Shown here: positions 28,459 through 41,434 of the stretch, piece after piece
Layout: each line of letters begins with the position of its first letter
How positions within the stretch are numbered: the stretch's first letter is position 1
NCBI RefSeq assembly: GCF_047663525.1
Contig: NC_092606.1
Coordinates: forward strand, 3,966,501 to 4,030,500
Length of the DNA: 64,000 nucleotides
Reading direction: 5' to 3'
Source: Anas platyrhynchos
Taxonomy: Eukaryota; Chordata; Aves; Anseriformes; Anatidae
Program-made: the position numbers and the translations under genes
The notes under the pieces: generated by a model
Databases searched by the model: none
Told to the model about the DNA's origin: nothing
What the model saw: the letters and a program-made list of their open reading frames with translations, nothing else

Positions 28459-28472
28459 GATGAACAGGCAGT
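28459..28472 (-). other. TRPV1: TRPV1 5' UTR piece of the start exon
   Basis: Fourteen bases lie between a good acceptor (tggttcctcacag, minus strand) and the TRPV1 ATG. This implies that at least one non-coding exon lies further upstream. Confidence 0.6.
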
Positions 28473-29368
28473 CTGTGAGGAACCACAAAAACACCTCAAG
28501 TAAGCAGTTTAGAGCACCATCTATTTTCTGGTTTGTGCCACCATATATTCTCAGGAAAAATAGCAAAATAGCATAGTATAGGTGAAATACTAAAGGCTGC
28601 AGTTCAACTTGCTGTGTCCTCTGTGCTCACCTTTCAAGTTTTTTGTGTACAATCACTCTGAAAAAATAACATAATACCTTATTTACTTAATCATTCTATA
28701 AAAAAGAAATAATCTGAAGAAAAATACTCTCATTTGGAATATGATACTAAAAGTATGGAAGAACAATTACTTTATGGAAAAAGTTATAAAAACAACTTTT
28801 ATAAAGAAATGGAAAAAATACGCTGGGAATACAGCCGTGTTTGATTTTCATTTTTGGTCTCATTTAAATCAATGTAGATTGAGCCAAAACTGTCAGGGAG
28901 ATGGGTATGCAGAATGGAATAATGTATTTTCTACAGAAAAAGTACAATATTAGAAGCAGCAGAATGGACTTAATCCTGTCTTCCTGACAACCTACTCAAA
29001 CCTGTTTCAGTTACAATTATTATTATTCCATTTATTTCTAATGTCCATTGGTAGCATCTTTGATAATTAGAACAAAACTGCATTTCCTTGTAAGTACGAA
29101 TTTGCACAAGAAATAATCATTAAATTCTATGAAAAGATTCTGAAAATAAATTAAAAAAACAGTAATAAAATTTAAGAAAATATTACCTATCCTGGAAAAA
29201 CACATAAACCTACCTAACTCTTGGAATCTTATGTACATCAAAGCTTGATTCAATAAATGAGGAAATATTTTTTTAAGAATGTCTAACTGAATCACAACTT
29301 ATAATAAATGCTTAAGAGTTTACGAGTAAATAGCAAGCATGCTATTCAAATATACGTAGAGAACTTAC

Positions 29369-29564
29369 AAATATCGTAAAAAAAATCCTGTCTTCCACAA
29401 AATAGTCCAGTTTCAGTAAACAACCTCTGTTCTACAGGAATTTGGTGCCAGATTCTTCCTCCTAGGTGTCTGCGCTGCAAAGACCTCAGAGCTTTCTTCT
29501 CCACTTCATTTGTCTGGAAAATTGTTCTACGTGCTGCTGATTCTTTAGAATCAAGGGAAGTTCA
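29369..29564 (-). other. TRPV1: candidate TRPV1 non-coding 5' exon
   Basis: On the minus strand this 196-nt interval is framed by an acceptor-like ttctgttcttctag and a perfect GTAAGT donor just below 29369. It lies 0.9 kb upstream of the start exon, which needs a spliced leader. It has no long open frame. It is inferred from splice signals only; the true first exon and promoter could be elsewhere. Confidence 0.35.
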
Positions 29565-30487
29565 CTAGAAGAACAGAAAATAGAGTAATAAAATCATTAA
29601 GAACAATTCTGGAACGAGAAGCATCAGTAGCTTCTATTCCCAGGAGCTTAGCAAAGCTCTTTACAAGAATCACAGCAAGTTGTTGTTGTCCCTACCACCA
29701 CCATCACACTAATTGCATTTAGTAATGGATCCTCCTCTACAGATTTCCTCTTTGTAAATACACTTAAGCTTAAAAAAAGAAAAAGAAAAAACAAAAACCA
29801 AAAAACAGCAATTGTTTCTGTGGGTCACAGTTTCATTTCACTTGACAAAACTTCGTAAAATATGCCACAGCCCTTCTCTGAGATCATTTATCTTTCTGGG
29901 CACTCTTGTGTGGCTGCTGTAAAGCCCCGTGAAGTATTTTAAAGACAAGCTGATTCTGAACGGAGTAGAAGAACTCAACGACAATAGTCTTAAGGCCATT
30001 TTATCATTCCACATTCCTACTATGCTTTATTTAAATAATATATATGTAACAGAAAGCTTTTAAATATTAATGTCATTAGAAAAAGAAGTTGTATCTAATC
30101 CAGACTTGATCTAACACCATTAAAATGAAGACCTGTGTTAAATGTATCATATATATACTATCTTTCTGCCAAAGACCAGGCTTGAGAGAGAGATTTCCAC
30201 AAAGTTAAGCCAATAGGCTATAGCTGTTAGGCTAGAAGAAACCACCAGACCTCTAGCTCCTGTGGTCTGGAGTTAGATATGAAATTATTGAATGAAATTA
30301 TCTGGTTTATGTTTTGCAAAAGGTAACTATAGGATCATAAGAGATCTTTCTAGTCTTGCCATTTATCTATATATATAAGAATAATATATTTGCCTATTTA
30401 ATAGCAAACTAATTATACCACTTAAAACACCTCATGGCATTGTACTCAAAAGAAATAAAATGCCTGTTTATTAATGCATAAGTATGG

Positions 30488-30906
30488 ATTACCAATAAGC
30501 CAGGTCCCTGGCTGGCCCTCCTGGAACTTTGCTGCGCAGAGAATCTGCTTCAACATTACGATTAACTCCTTCACCACTTCCAAGGAACAACTTTGTAAGA
30601 AAACCATAAAGCTCAGTGGAGGGTCTCCCGTACTCAGTTTCTAGCTTCTTCCTTGCTGTTTTTGCTGAATGCTCCTTCTTTCTCTTTTCCTGTTCCTGGC
30701 ATCAGCTCCTCTCAGTCTTCCCATGCTCTCGAGTACACAGTTTGGGAGCTTTCTGTCATTTTCTGAGCTTTGATGTCTCTTTCATCAGCCTCCTTGATTT
30801 CTGTTTCTTGTGAAGGTGTTACTTCCTTCTTACCAGCAGCAATTCCATTACCTTTTGCCACAGTTCTTGGAGATATCATATTCTGCCTCAGCAGGGACCT
30901 CATTTA
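30488..30906 (-). pseudogene. possible decayed coding fragment
   Basis: The minus strand reads a 63-codon open frame starting MRSLLRQNMISPRTVAKG at 30903. It is rich in Lys, Glu, Ser and Thr, and beyond one TGA it continues in the same frame with similar composition (EELMPGTGKEKEG) to a second stop. That composition is unlike the surrounding AT-rich DNA and suggests a decayed exon or retrocopy. I recognise no parent gene, and it could be chance. No poly(A) tail or target-site duplication is obvious. Confidence 0.2.
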
Positions 30907-31675
30907 TAAGTGTGAGCTCATAAGAATGTGTGAATGCTTATCAAAACACGCCAGTAGCAAACAAGAAGGAAATTTATTCCTTTTCATGGGCCAGCATCCC
31001 ATAGCTTTCCATGGTAAACAGATTTCATGCAACTTCTGTGCTCAAGAGTGCTTAACAAATAAAAACCCTCTCCATTGCTGCAAACGGAAAAGCATCAGCA
31101 TGGAAGCATGCTAGAGATCTTAAAGATGTCTCCAAGACTACTCTGCAGGTCAGATATATTCTTGCTTTTGCTAATAGAACCTAAAACCATGCCACAATTT
31201 TACCAGTTTCTGGTAAATACCCAGTGAATGTATTTTCCATAAGCCTTGCATTCCAGGTATCGCCAGTCATGGTACAGGCCTACCCATTCCTTTGACCTTA
31301 GCCTACTCCAACAGACCTGAGTAGTCACAGAAATAACATTCTATGGTTTATTTTAATTGTTTTGTCGACATGCAAGCCAAGGCTGTATTCCATCTTTTAC
31401 AGAGACAACGTACAATGCATGAGAACTGGCATTCATTTTGTGAAGAGCCACCAAGAAACTCAAATAAAACTGGTATCTTGGTCTGTTGCCTGTATGTATG
31501 TATACAGTGAGAAACTCTAAGGACAAGAACTCTCTAATAAAAGCATCACACTAAGTTACAAAAGCTGCCCATTTCTCCTAGCCCTCCTAAACACACTTTC
31601 TACCTGGAAAATGAGCCTTACACGAAGTATCATTTTATGCAGAAGTTAATGGATTTTTCCTTGTCACTCAGTCAA

Positions 31676-31848
31676 ATTTAATGTGATAATTATGTCTCAT
31701 TTCACAAACGGGAATGACAGAGCAAGGAAATAAATGGAAGACCCTGTGCATGCCCAGGAGCAGAAACAGACATTAAATACAAGCTGTGTTTTCCATTGTA
31801 ATGAGTAAGATGACACACTGAATACAACTCCAGAAAAAGTGAGGAAGT
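31676..31848 (+). repeat. local direct repeat, copy A
   Basis: A 173-bp segment beginning atttaatgtgataatta and ending gaaaaagtgaggaagt. It recurs in the same orientation at 32710-32878 with roughly 90% identity by eye and one 4-bp indel. Copy A lies just beyond the SHPK 3' end. Confidence 0.85.
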
Positions 31849-31876
31849 GAAAGGAAACACTGTACAGCCAAGGAGG

Positions 31877-31895
31877 AAAAAAAAAAAAAAAAAAA
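31877..31895. repeat. 19-bp poly(A) tract
   Basis: Run of 19 A between repeat copy A and the SHPK stop. On the SHPK sense strand it is a T-rich stretch 35-55 nt after the stop codon, in the place expected for a downstream U-rich poly(A) element. Confidence 0.85.
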
Positions 31896-31929
31896 GGACG
31901 ATGCATCTCAGGCCATTCTAAACAGTATC

Positions 31930-31935
31930 TTTATT
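31930..31935 (-). terminator. SHPK: SHPK poly(A) signal overlapping the stop codon
   Basis: The minus strand around the stop reads AGA AAA TAA AGA, so AATAAA spans the end of the last Lys codon and the TAA and runs one base into the 3' UTR. A T-rich element follows about 35 nt later. If this signal is used, the 3' UTR would be only some 15-25 nt. Confidence 0.55.
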
Positions 31936-34900
31936 TTCTGTGGAACATCACCATGGCAGCCCCCACAGCAGCATCAACATCCTTCCCATAAACCACAGGG
32001 AATGGAAAAATCCTTTCCACTTCCTGCCTCAACACCTCATTCCTGGCGAGGGCACTCCCACTCCCCAGAATTCTGCTCACTCCTGTCTCCATCAGGCGTT
32101 GCACCGGCAACATGGAACAGAGGTTTTCAACGATGCCACGGCACAGAGCTCTGGTTACGTGCCCCAAGGAGAGCTCAGAGACAGCAATACTGGTCACTGA
32201 AGCCAACTGCTCAGGAACGTGTCTCTCTCCAAATATGGTTGGGCGGATCAAGAGTTTGCTGTCATCTTGGGCCAAAGCTGCTTTGATTATCTTTGCGTAG
32301 ATGGCAGAATCCTGAACCTGAAGCCCTGCAGATGGGAAATACCACATTACTCAGCTGAAGACATCTAATGTATCTTACACATGGAGCCTTAAAATGGGCA
32401 CTGATCCACTTGTTCAGCAAAGTACTGTATACTTTTTTCCCTGTATCAAAGGTAATTGTTTTTCCAGGATTACAAGCCCCAGTTCTCTATCCAACTGTAT
32501 CTAATATCTGTAACACTAGAAATCTTTTTCTGATCAGAAGCAATGCCTCTAAAGGCACTAATGGCAGACATCACATGCAATCCAGCTACCGAAGCTGAAT
32601 GCAGAATTCACTTCAAGAACTCACAGAAAGAATGATTTCAGAACTTATTTCTGCACTGCAAAACCCAGGAGATTTTCTATATATATGTGTGTGTGTGTAA
32701 AACACTCAGATTTAATGTGATAATTACTTCTCATTTTACAAATGGGCATGACAGAGCACGGAAATGGAAGACCCTGTGTATACCCAGGAGCAGAAACAGA
32801 TATTAAATACAAGCTGTTTTCTCCCTTGTAATGAGTAAGATGACATATCAAATACAACTCCAGAAAAAGTGAGGAAGTTATATAATAACAAAAACAAACA
32901 AACAAACCACCATGAGTGCAAAGTCCATGTTTAAAGCACTTAGAAGACACTATGTGAGTTTGAGCCTTAAAATCCATTAGACTGCTGGAAAATACGCAGT
33001 AGAAGGCAACTGATGCAATCAAGGGACTCTTTCTGAATGCAGTCATAGGAAATCAGTGGCTGTCCTCATATTTGCTGACTTTTCCTTTTAAAAACAACTT
33101 GCAAAAATATTCTCTTGTTCTTAAAACAAACGAAAATTCAAAACCTAGAAGCAAAGTGAATGTGGAGTCCAAGGATGACTGTCCCGGCATGTTGATTAGC
33201 TTCAGAAGGAAATTCTAGACGTCTGGGAAATATGACCCAGGAGTTACATCCTCATTCCTTCTATTGCATGAAGAAACAGCTCTATACTTGTTCCTTTGTC
33301 TGAGCTTCCCTTCACCTTATTGATCAACCTCAATTTTAAGCCGTAACAATCCTTAACGAGCTTACCCAGTTCTTCCATCCACTGTGACACCATGTCCACA
33401 AATGTTGCTAGCACATTGCCTCCATTAAGTGATGCTGCCACTGCCAAGTAGTCACCGTTGAAGTAGGGAAAGTAAGTAACAGCCGATGAAGGATCTGGTG
33501 TCTCTGGAGGCTGGAAACCAGGGGGCATTGAGATGGTCAGCTGAGCAGAGGTACTGATATTGAGAACTAGAAAAAAGAAGAAAAAAAAAAATCAGCGTTT
33601 TACTAGGCTACCCTGAAGGTAGACAATGAGAAAACAAAGTAAGATACCAAAATGATCATACCTGCATCAGTCCTTTCAGTCAGACAGGAATAAACAGAGC
33701 ACTGGAAATCTCCCAGAGCAATTCCTACTTCTGTTCCTTTGGGTATTCCATGCCACGCACAGATTGTCCTCCCTGCAATACTGCCAGGGTCTCCCACCTC
33801 TGGAAGCAAGTGAAGAGGAAAGCCGGACTTTTTCAATCTACAATCAGAACAATATTGTTGCAGGAAAGCAGCAGGGGAACATGCAGCATGGCTACAAGGA
33901 CCTCTCTGAAGTCGCAGACGAAGCTGGCCATACGTTTGCAGCTGCTGGATTTATGGATGCATTCACTTCTCTAGAAAGCTTTGTCTTGGGCAGCATTCCA
34001 GTTCAACAGGCTGGGTAAACTAGAATATGCTGGAAAAACAAACTGCTTTTCATGGTATGCAATCTGATTACCTGGGATTCTACAGGAGTACACATTCACC
34101 AAGCTTAACCTACTGATGTTGTATAGACAAGCAGTTCCAGGGTTAAGGGACAATCACAAAAATTCAACTTTTAAGTGTCAAAGAACTTACAACTGTCATG
34201 CAGTTAGTAGCTCAAAACCAAATCAGAGGTAAGTCCAACAAACTCCTTACACAAACCACAAGATACACTATGTTGCTACAGCAAAAATACCAGATTAGTG
34301 AAAATGCACGTTTCTGTCACTCTTAAAGCATTAGATAGTAAATTACCTTTATGAGCAGATCTTGGAATTCTGGCCTAACCTAAACTCTGAAATACATACA
34401 GCCTTAGGATTCTGCCCTGAAAGAGCAAATCATTAAAAATAAATAAACAAAAACAGTTTTCTGTAAGACTCCCTGTAGCCTACCAAATTTTAATAAATCA
34501 CAAGTAAATCTTAGCAGTTACAAAGGAGCTCAGCCAAAAGAAGTAGTAGTAACTGTCTTTTGCCATTACAGCCATGGCTGCGGCATCCACTTCTCCATCT
34601 CATCCCACCATCACACCACAGAAAGGGAGAGGAAATGTTCAGTATACAAGACCGCATTGATGAGTCTCTCAGCTCTGCTGTCTTAGGTATTTCTAAAAAC
34701 ACAGTGCCAAATTGTACGTAACTTAAATATATTTACCTTACAAACCAGAGCAAATGCCCAAAAGTCCTTCAGTACAGACCACGGCACAATTGATTAGGAA
34801 CAACTTTCAATCACTTCCTATCCGTAACACACTCATACTTAGGGTCCTAAGAGATGTTCAAGTTGCCTGACACAAGCAAAGCATAAAATCCATGGAATGA

Positions 34901-37900
34901 CCTCAGCACTTACACATCAGTATTCCAACTTTTGGTTTTGGCATTGAAATATCCCCAGCTGGCGGCATTCTGGATGGACATGAGTGGCTTCTTCAGGTCA
35001 CACAACATGGCAACCACATAGTCATGGATAGTGCCAGCTGCATCATAACACTTCAGAAAATCTGGACTTTTAAACAAAACATTTTAAAAACAAAAACAAT
35101 GAGCAGTGCTTTAAGACAGTCAGAGCAAGTTTACGTCCAGCACTATAGGGAACTTTAGATGTGTGTGGCCTTATCTCCTAAAAAGAGAACTGCAAACTCA
35201 GTATCTCAGTGATCAACTTGGATTTTGTGGGTTATTACTTTTTTAATGGGATTTATTTTCCAAGCTCTTACCACAGTAGCAATTGTTATCTGCTTGTGGA
35301 AGACAGAGAGACAGTGGCTTTAAGGAATGAGTTATCTGGGTTTGAAATCATACCACCGCAAAACATGCCAGGAAAGTAGTAATTGTTTTACAAAAATGTC
35401 ACTTTGTTGATTCCGGAGCATTTGACAAAAAAAATCAGTCAATTCCTGCAATCGTTTTAGGATTCACAGATTATATGAATGGAAATGTACCAAGTGGTGA
35501 AACAGAACAGAAACAAACCAAAACAGCTTGGACTCATGAGCTGTACAGCTCTAAAGCAAGATCACGTCACATTCTAGCTATCTGCTGAACATATGTTGAG
35601 GGAAAACCAAGATGTAATAAGTTTTTCCCTACTAATTTAACTTGAACTCACGGCTGAGGAAGATAATGTCTCTTTGAGAGACATAGCATGCTACAGATGA
35701 AACTGAAGACCAAATCATGCTGATGCCAAGTCATAAGTGAAAAATTACATCCTCTGCAAATACGCCACAACAAAGCAGAGCATCAGTAACACCTCATAAG
35801 AATCCCAGTGTCTAAAGAAGGAAGAAACTGAAATTAATTTAGGGATTGTTTCTTTCAGCATCTGGCAGCAACCAACCAAAGCAACTCTGTTACTGTTTTA
35901 GGCATGTTTGTACTTTCCACAATCTGCACAAGCCAAAATTATAGCATTCAAGCTACATTAGCAGACCTCCTCATTAGCAGTAGGCTGGACTAGAATTATT
36001 TTATGATACTTTAAGGCTTCTGCTTCTATATGGTCAAAAGATTTTATTCTTATTAAAAAGATCTGTAGTATTTTTATGAGGTCAGAGAGATTTGTGTGCT
36101 GTTACGTATCGCTTATATTGAATACTGCCATTATAAACATTCTTTAACTAATCAGTATTATGATTAGAGAGAAAATGCACACCCTGAGCTTGTAGTTGTT
36201 TTACCATGCCACAGGAATACTAACACAAATTCAGGAGGAGAAACCAACAGTGAAACAGCCTGATACAACTGCCCATTTGAGAAACAATGTACCTGTTCTT
36301 TAAATACCAGTAGACTGTGGCACACCCAAATCCTGTAGCCAGGCTGATGTGTGACTGGGGCGGAGGAAGAGAAGCGAGGAAGGCAGGACTGCAGCGGCCG
36401 TCTTGCCACGTAACCAGATGACTGACCTCCTCTGGCTCAAAGGTAGGGCTGGTACCACACTCTGTCCACCTGCAACCTGAAACACAAAAGCATCTGAGAA
36501 ATCCCGTGATTTCCTGCTGTGCCTGTCATTTTTCCTTACTAGACACTCTGATAATTTGTCAAATGTATTGGGAAAAGAACAGAAACGGAGCCAGTGGCGG
36601 TTGTAATTAAATTAACTAGTCATAGTTTCAGTCCTAGATAACGTCATAATTCCAGTCATTCTGGAAAAAAGTTTGCAATTCTGCTACGAGAGGTAAGGAG
36701 CTGACATGACAAAACTTGAACAGCCACATCATGACCAAGAGCACACAGAATTAGTAACGAACTGCCTACGATGGATAGGGCACAGTTTCTTCCACCTTTT
36801 GAGTCAAAGCAACAGGAAACCTGGATCTGTACATATTAAGCAACAGACTGCAAACTAACCAACATCTCCCCCCTGTACCTTGCTTCACCAGAAGCAGAGA
36901 AGGATTTAATTCAGTGTTATCAGTCTAGCACATTTGTTTTGAACAGAGGATGCCACACCTTTGGTGAAGCCATCACATGCCTCTACGCCAAGGCCTCAGC
37001 TAAATGAGGGCAACTTCTTGGTGCTGCACGGAGCCTTCTCAGCAATGTCTGCTACTGCTCCAGCCCAGTGTGCTGCTCCCTGCCCTGACATGCTCCCGAC
37101 AAGCAGTCATGCTAAGGCAGATTACAGACCTGCCAGAGCAGCAAACTAAGCAGATGCTGAGCTCAAGCACTGCTCTGTGATATTTGCTGGCACACTCCAT
37201 GTCTCAGCGTCAGCCTCTGACAACTACTGTTCTCCCAGGTGATGCAGGGCCACAAGGTGGGGATAGGACAGGCCACACACTGTCTCCAGCTGGCTCTATT
37301 TCTTTTTTTAGTGAGGAGTGGCAGGAGAGTTTCAAGCTGTGCTGTGCCACTTACCCTACAGAGGTATGAACAGAGGTATGGCTGCTCAACTGACTAGCAC
37401 AAATACGAATATAGGGATTTGAAGTCACACACACACAATAAAAAGCAGCCATGAAAGCAGGAAATACTATCTGAAACATGTAAAGCAAACATACCTTTTG
37501 TTGTTCTCTTAATTCCCTGTTCTATCAAGTCTGTTTGAAATGATTTTCAAATTGGCTTGTTTTTCTAGTTTCAAATGGTTTCAAAGAAATATTATTAACC
37601 ATAAATCCAACCCTAAAGGATGCTATTAAAAATCTAATTTGTGTCCCAAAGCGCATGGATTCATTTAGTCTACTCAAAACAAATGAGAGCAAACACCCTC
37701 TTTCACTGGACAGAAATGAAACAAAAGTGGTGTGTGGCTTTGGGAAATAAAATATTAACCAATATCACGTAAGAATCTGTCTGTCATGAACCCATGAGGC
37801 TTTGTTATGCAGCCCTTGGGACAGCTGGAAAGCAAGCAACAGCTCCTTCCCATCAGCCTTCGGATTTCTTTCTTTGCAATCATTTTTGTATTTAAGGTAA

Positions 37901-39532
37901 AATTACAGCCGGTAATGAATAGCATTGTGTCTCTTTAAACAATTAAGACCCCAACAACTTTTGAAAGGCAGTGACCAGCACTTTTGGAAAATCTATTCTG
38001 CAGTTTACAATAAATCTTTGCTTAATCTGTAACTTTTATTATTATTTTCAGATCTGTATAATTGCTCAGATGTGCACACTGTAAGGTGAAGAGAAAAAAA
38101 ACGTCGAACTACATTTTGAAACCTGAACCTTGGACTTTAGAAGGTTTATGAAGAGAATCCATACCTATCTCACAGAGCTAGAAATCCAAGGCTTGAATTT
38201 TTCAAACATCTTCACTGTCACAATCAAGCTCCATGTGACTACCTTACTGTGGCTGATTTTGTTTCTGAGGTCTTGGCCCTTCAGTCTACAAGCAGCTGCA
38301 TATTCAGAATCAAGACCACAATCCTTTTCAGCTCCTAACAGAAGCACAAGCAGGCAAGATGAATGCAACATGCCAGTCTACAATTTACTAGAAAAAAAAT
38401 GCTTTGAGATTTTTCATAAAAGACAACAACAAAAGACTGAAATAATATTTTACTGAATGTCATTTTTTCCTTTTACTGTACTTTCAAACTGTGTCAAATT
38501 AACATAGCAATGTTCATTACTGGATAGCTACTGCTGTACACATTTTAACATAAAGATCAAGTACAGCTTATTTTTCAAGGCAGACATAGAACTGCTAATA
38601 CTACTGCTGCAGAATCACTGGAAGGTATTGAGATACTGGACACCAAGTAGTTAAGTGCTTTATGAGGTAAGTAGCGTTTAAGAAAAAAGGAATTCACATG
38701 GTCCGGAAGTTCTTTCAACTGGCAGCAGATAGCATATGATGGACAAACAATAGACAAGCCACAGATATGTAATTCCTCCTTCATACTATTAACTATGTTT
38801 ACTCTGCAGGGATCTCATAAGACTAAATCCTTCAACTGATATGTGTAAACAATATGGTTAACTACAGTCAGTAGCTGAAATTCCAGTAATTAAAGCAAAA
38901 TTGACATAGAAAATGATCTTGTTAATTCTGTTTTACAGAAGATCAAGGTGAACATGCAGCGATTTCCTACAGATCACTTCAGTGCTAAAGATTTATTTTA
39001 CTCTAAACAAGAAAGCCAAAAATATAATATTACCTTGATCTCTTTTCCAAAATACAATCCCATGCATTTGCCCTGAAATGCCAATGTGACTGACTCTTTG
39101 AAGCTGCTGCTGAGGTAGAGCAGCAAGGCATTCGTTCAGTGCTGTTATTATTCTTTGGACATTCTGCTCCATTCCCTGTAATCAAGAAGCATAATACTAA
39201 GATGAAGCCATTAGGACTCACTGTATTTATTAAACAAGGCTACTCTAGTCAGAAGTAAAGAACAGAATTCATTTAGGTTAATAACATGCATTAAAGTAAC
39301 ATTCACTACTAAATTGAAAAAAAGTTTGAAAAAAGAAAAAAAAAACACAGAAAACACAACATACACAAAACCCCCAAAACAATACTAGCAAGTTGACAAT
39401 AAATAACAGCATCTTACACTGAAGGCCGTATAATCCTTGACTTAATTTCCTAAAACACCATACTCAAACACATCTTTTAAGAAGTCCATTAACGCTCACC
39501 ACATACTTACATTAATTCAACTTCTACATTGC

Positions 39533-39564
<32 letters not shown>

Positions 39565-40917
39565 AAGAGGATTATCCACATGTTCTCACTTGCATGCACA
39601 TGCATGTCTCACACCCTCCTAAAACCTCTCTACACGCTGTTGACTTGGATGATGCCGATACTTCGTGTCTGGATACTCTATTCCCAGAACTGCCAAGCAA
39701 GCTGCAGAGATCTACTCAAAAAAGTGACCAAGCCCTGACACAAGGTAAGTTGCATTACAGCTTTCACACTTTCGAACATTCAGATTACTTTGACAGAGCC
39801 GAACAAAGATTATAAGCAAAAGTATTTTCATTTATCCCATATATAGATGCAAACTGTCGTGCATGTATCTACTTCTAGCTGCATAAACATGACTGAAGGG
39901 AGAAGAATTGGCCTGTTTGGTTGGTATCTTCACCCCAGAAACACTACAATACTAGGCCACAGGAATGTTGATACATATTGTTTATGATTTTGATCCATTC
40001 TTTATTTGATTGAATAACATAATGGACCTAAAGCCCTCTAACAGGAATATACATTCCTGGTTATTTCCACTGGGAATTTCCAGTTATGATTCCATCTCAC
40101 ACTAAAGTGCAACATACCCTTTAAGTTGGTGAGTGGTTGCTGTTTCCTGACTGACAGCATCGAACACAAAGGCATTGTTCATGGAAGAATAGTTTTAGAT
40201 TGTTTTGTGACAACTCTGAGGCCACGGTGGAAGCAGAAGCAGGCTTTCTGCAGGTCTGTATGCTCTCAAAAGAGAAAAATCAAGCTTGGGCTGCCATCTC
40301 AGAAGTGTGGGAGGCTCCAGCAGTGGCAATTAGTTTGACTCTGTGGTACCACTTACGGAATGTTCCCAGCAGCTGCCTCCATTTGAAATGAGGTAAGAAA
40401 AGAGGGAACGAGTTCCTATTCATCTAGCAAACCCACTGACTCCAGTACTATCCTAATTGGACATGACCATTTGAGTACTTAACCAGCAGCTTTTCAAAAG
40501 CTATCTTTCTTAAACCAGTCAGCTTTACTTGGCTTTCTTGAACAGTAAACAGAGAGCATTTTAATTCCCATTTCAGACATCCAGACACACATAGCGAACA
40601 TCTCTGTCACTCTACGCACACACACAAAACAAGCCCAAAAAAAAACCAACCAAACAAGAAATCCATCAAAGTCCACACAACACAGCAAGGCAGCCCAACT
40701 GCTACAAGGCAACGCCGCCATCCTGAAACCGCTGGCAGTGCTTTCTGCCACCCCTTACCTGTGGTCCAGCTTCCAGGCTGCTGGTGTGTGCCTGTGTCTC
40801 CCTGGAGCAGCTCGCTGCCACCACATGCCCTCGCCCTGTCCCTACCAGCAGGGCAGCCTTAACAGACGTCGTGCCCAGGTCTATGCCCAGCACGCAGGAC
40901 GCCTCGCTGCCCGCCAT
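31931..40917 (-). CDS. SHPK: SHPK, sedoheptulokinase (complete)
   Basis: FGGY-family kinase that phosphorylates sedoheptulose to sedoheptulose-7-phosphate with ATP in the cytosol, feeding the pentose phosphate pathway. Minus-strand coding exons: 40917-40759, 39175-39034, 36476-36293, 35066-34914, 33837-33662, 33566-33366, 32325-31931. They total 1410 nt, i.e. 469 residues plus TAA (the human protein has 478), with all phases joining. The N terminus shows the FGGY phosphate-loop signature LGIDLGTTSVKAALL at residues 10-24. Middle blocks include HIGISGQMHGIVFW and FPYFNGDYLAVAASLNGGN, and the C-terminal nucleotide-binding block reads GSGSALARNEVL then DVDAAVGAAMVM. The ATG at 40917 lies in the CpG island shared head-to-head with CTNS. 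Intron 6 and the 3' flank carry the two copies of a local repeat. Confidence 0.97.
32710..32878 (+). repeat. local direct repeat, copy B
   Basis: A 169-bp near copy of 31676-31848, same orientation, inside SHPK intron 6 (32326-33365). The two copies bracket the last SHPK coding exon, about 1.03 kb apart start to start. Confidence 0.85.
39533..39559. repeat. 27-bp poly(T) tract
   Basis: Run of 27 T within SHPK intron 1 (39176-40758). Simple repeat. Confidence 0.9.
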
Positions 40918-41357
40918 GGCCCTGGCGATTTGCCTTCACCTCCCACAGCCCACACGAGTCTCTCTAGGCAGTACTCTGACCAACGTCCACTGTATTGAGC
41001 CCTTATGTTGTTCCTCGCTGCCTTTGAAGGAGCACCTGCCCCGAGAGGGCACAAACACAAGCTACTGCTCCAGCAGCGTGAGGGGACTAGGGTGAGTGGG
41101 CAAACTGGGCCGAGAGAGAGCCTGGACTCTGCCCTCTGACTGAAAACGTCTCCCTTCAGCACTTGAGCAACACCCCTCCATCTTGAGAGTGGCAAAACCA
41201 CCCCTTCCCCAGCTCTCCCCAGCGAGCTTTGCCACTCGGAACGAAACTCCAGCGAGCAGCTGAAGCACCGAGTGCCTCCCCCAGCCCTCAGCGACCCCTC
41301 CTCACAGAGCCGCCAGCCCCAGCCCCAGCCCGGCGCCCGCCCCGCTCTGCCACACCC

Positions 41358-41366
41358 AAGATGGCG
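41358..41366 (+). promoter_or_regulatory. YY1-like site
   Basis: AAGATGGCG followed by CCC matches the core of the YY1 motif (AANATGGCGGC) except at its end. It lies in the CpG island near the likely start sites, where YY1 sites commonly occur. Confidence 0.4.
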
Positions 41367-41434
41367 CCCGCGGGCGGCCGCAGCGGCGCAACGCGCGAAG
41401 GGGGCGTTAGGCGGGGAGGCGATAGGCGGCCGCC

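Larger units (their letters stand above)
29565..31909. other. TRPV1/SHPK spacer
   Basis: AT-rich, CpG-poor sequence between the TRPV1 5' region and the SHPK 3' end. It holds a Lys/Glu-rich decayed-looking frame at about 30.49-30.91 kb, one copy of a local direct repeat at 31676-31848 and an A19 tract at 31877-31895. I recognise no conserved gene here. Confidence 0.55.
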
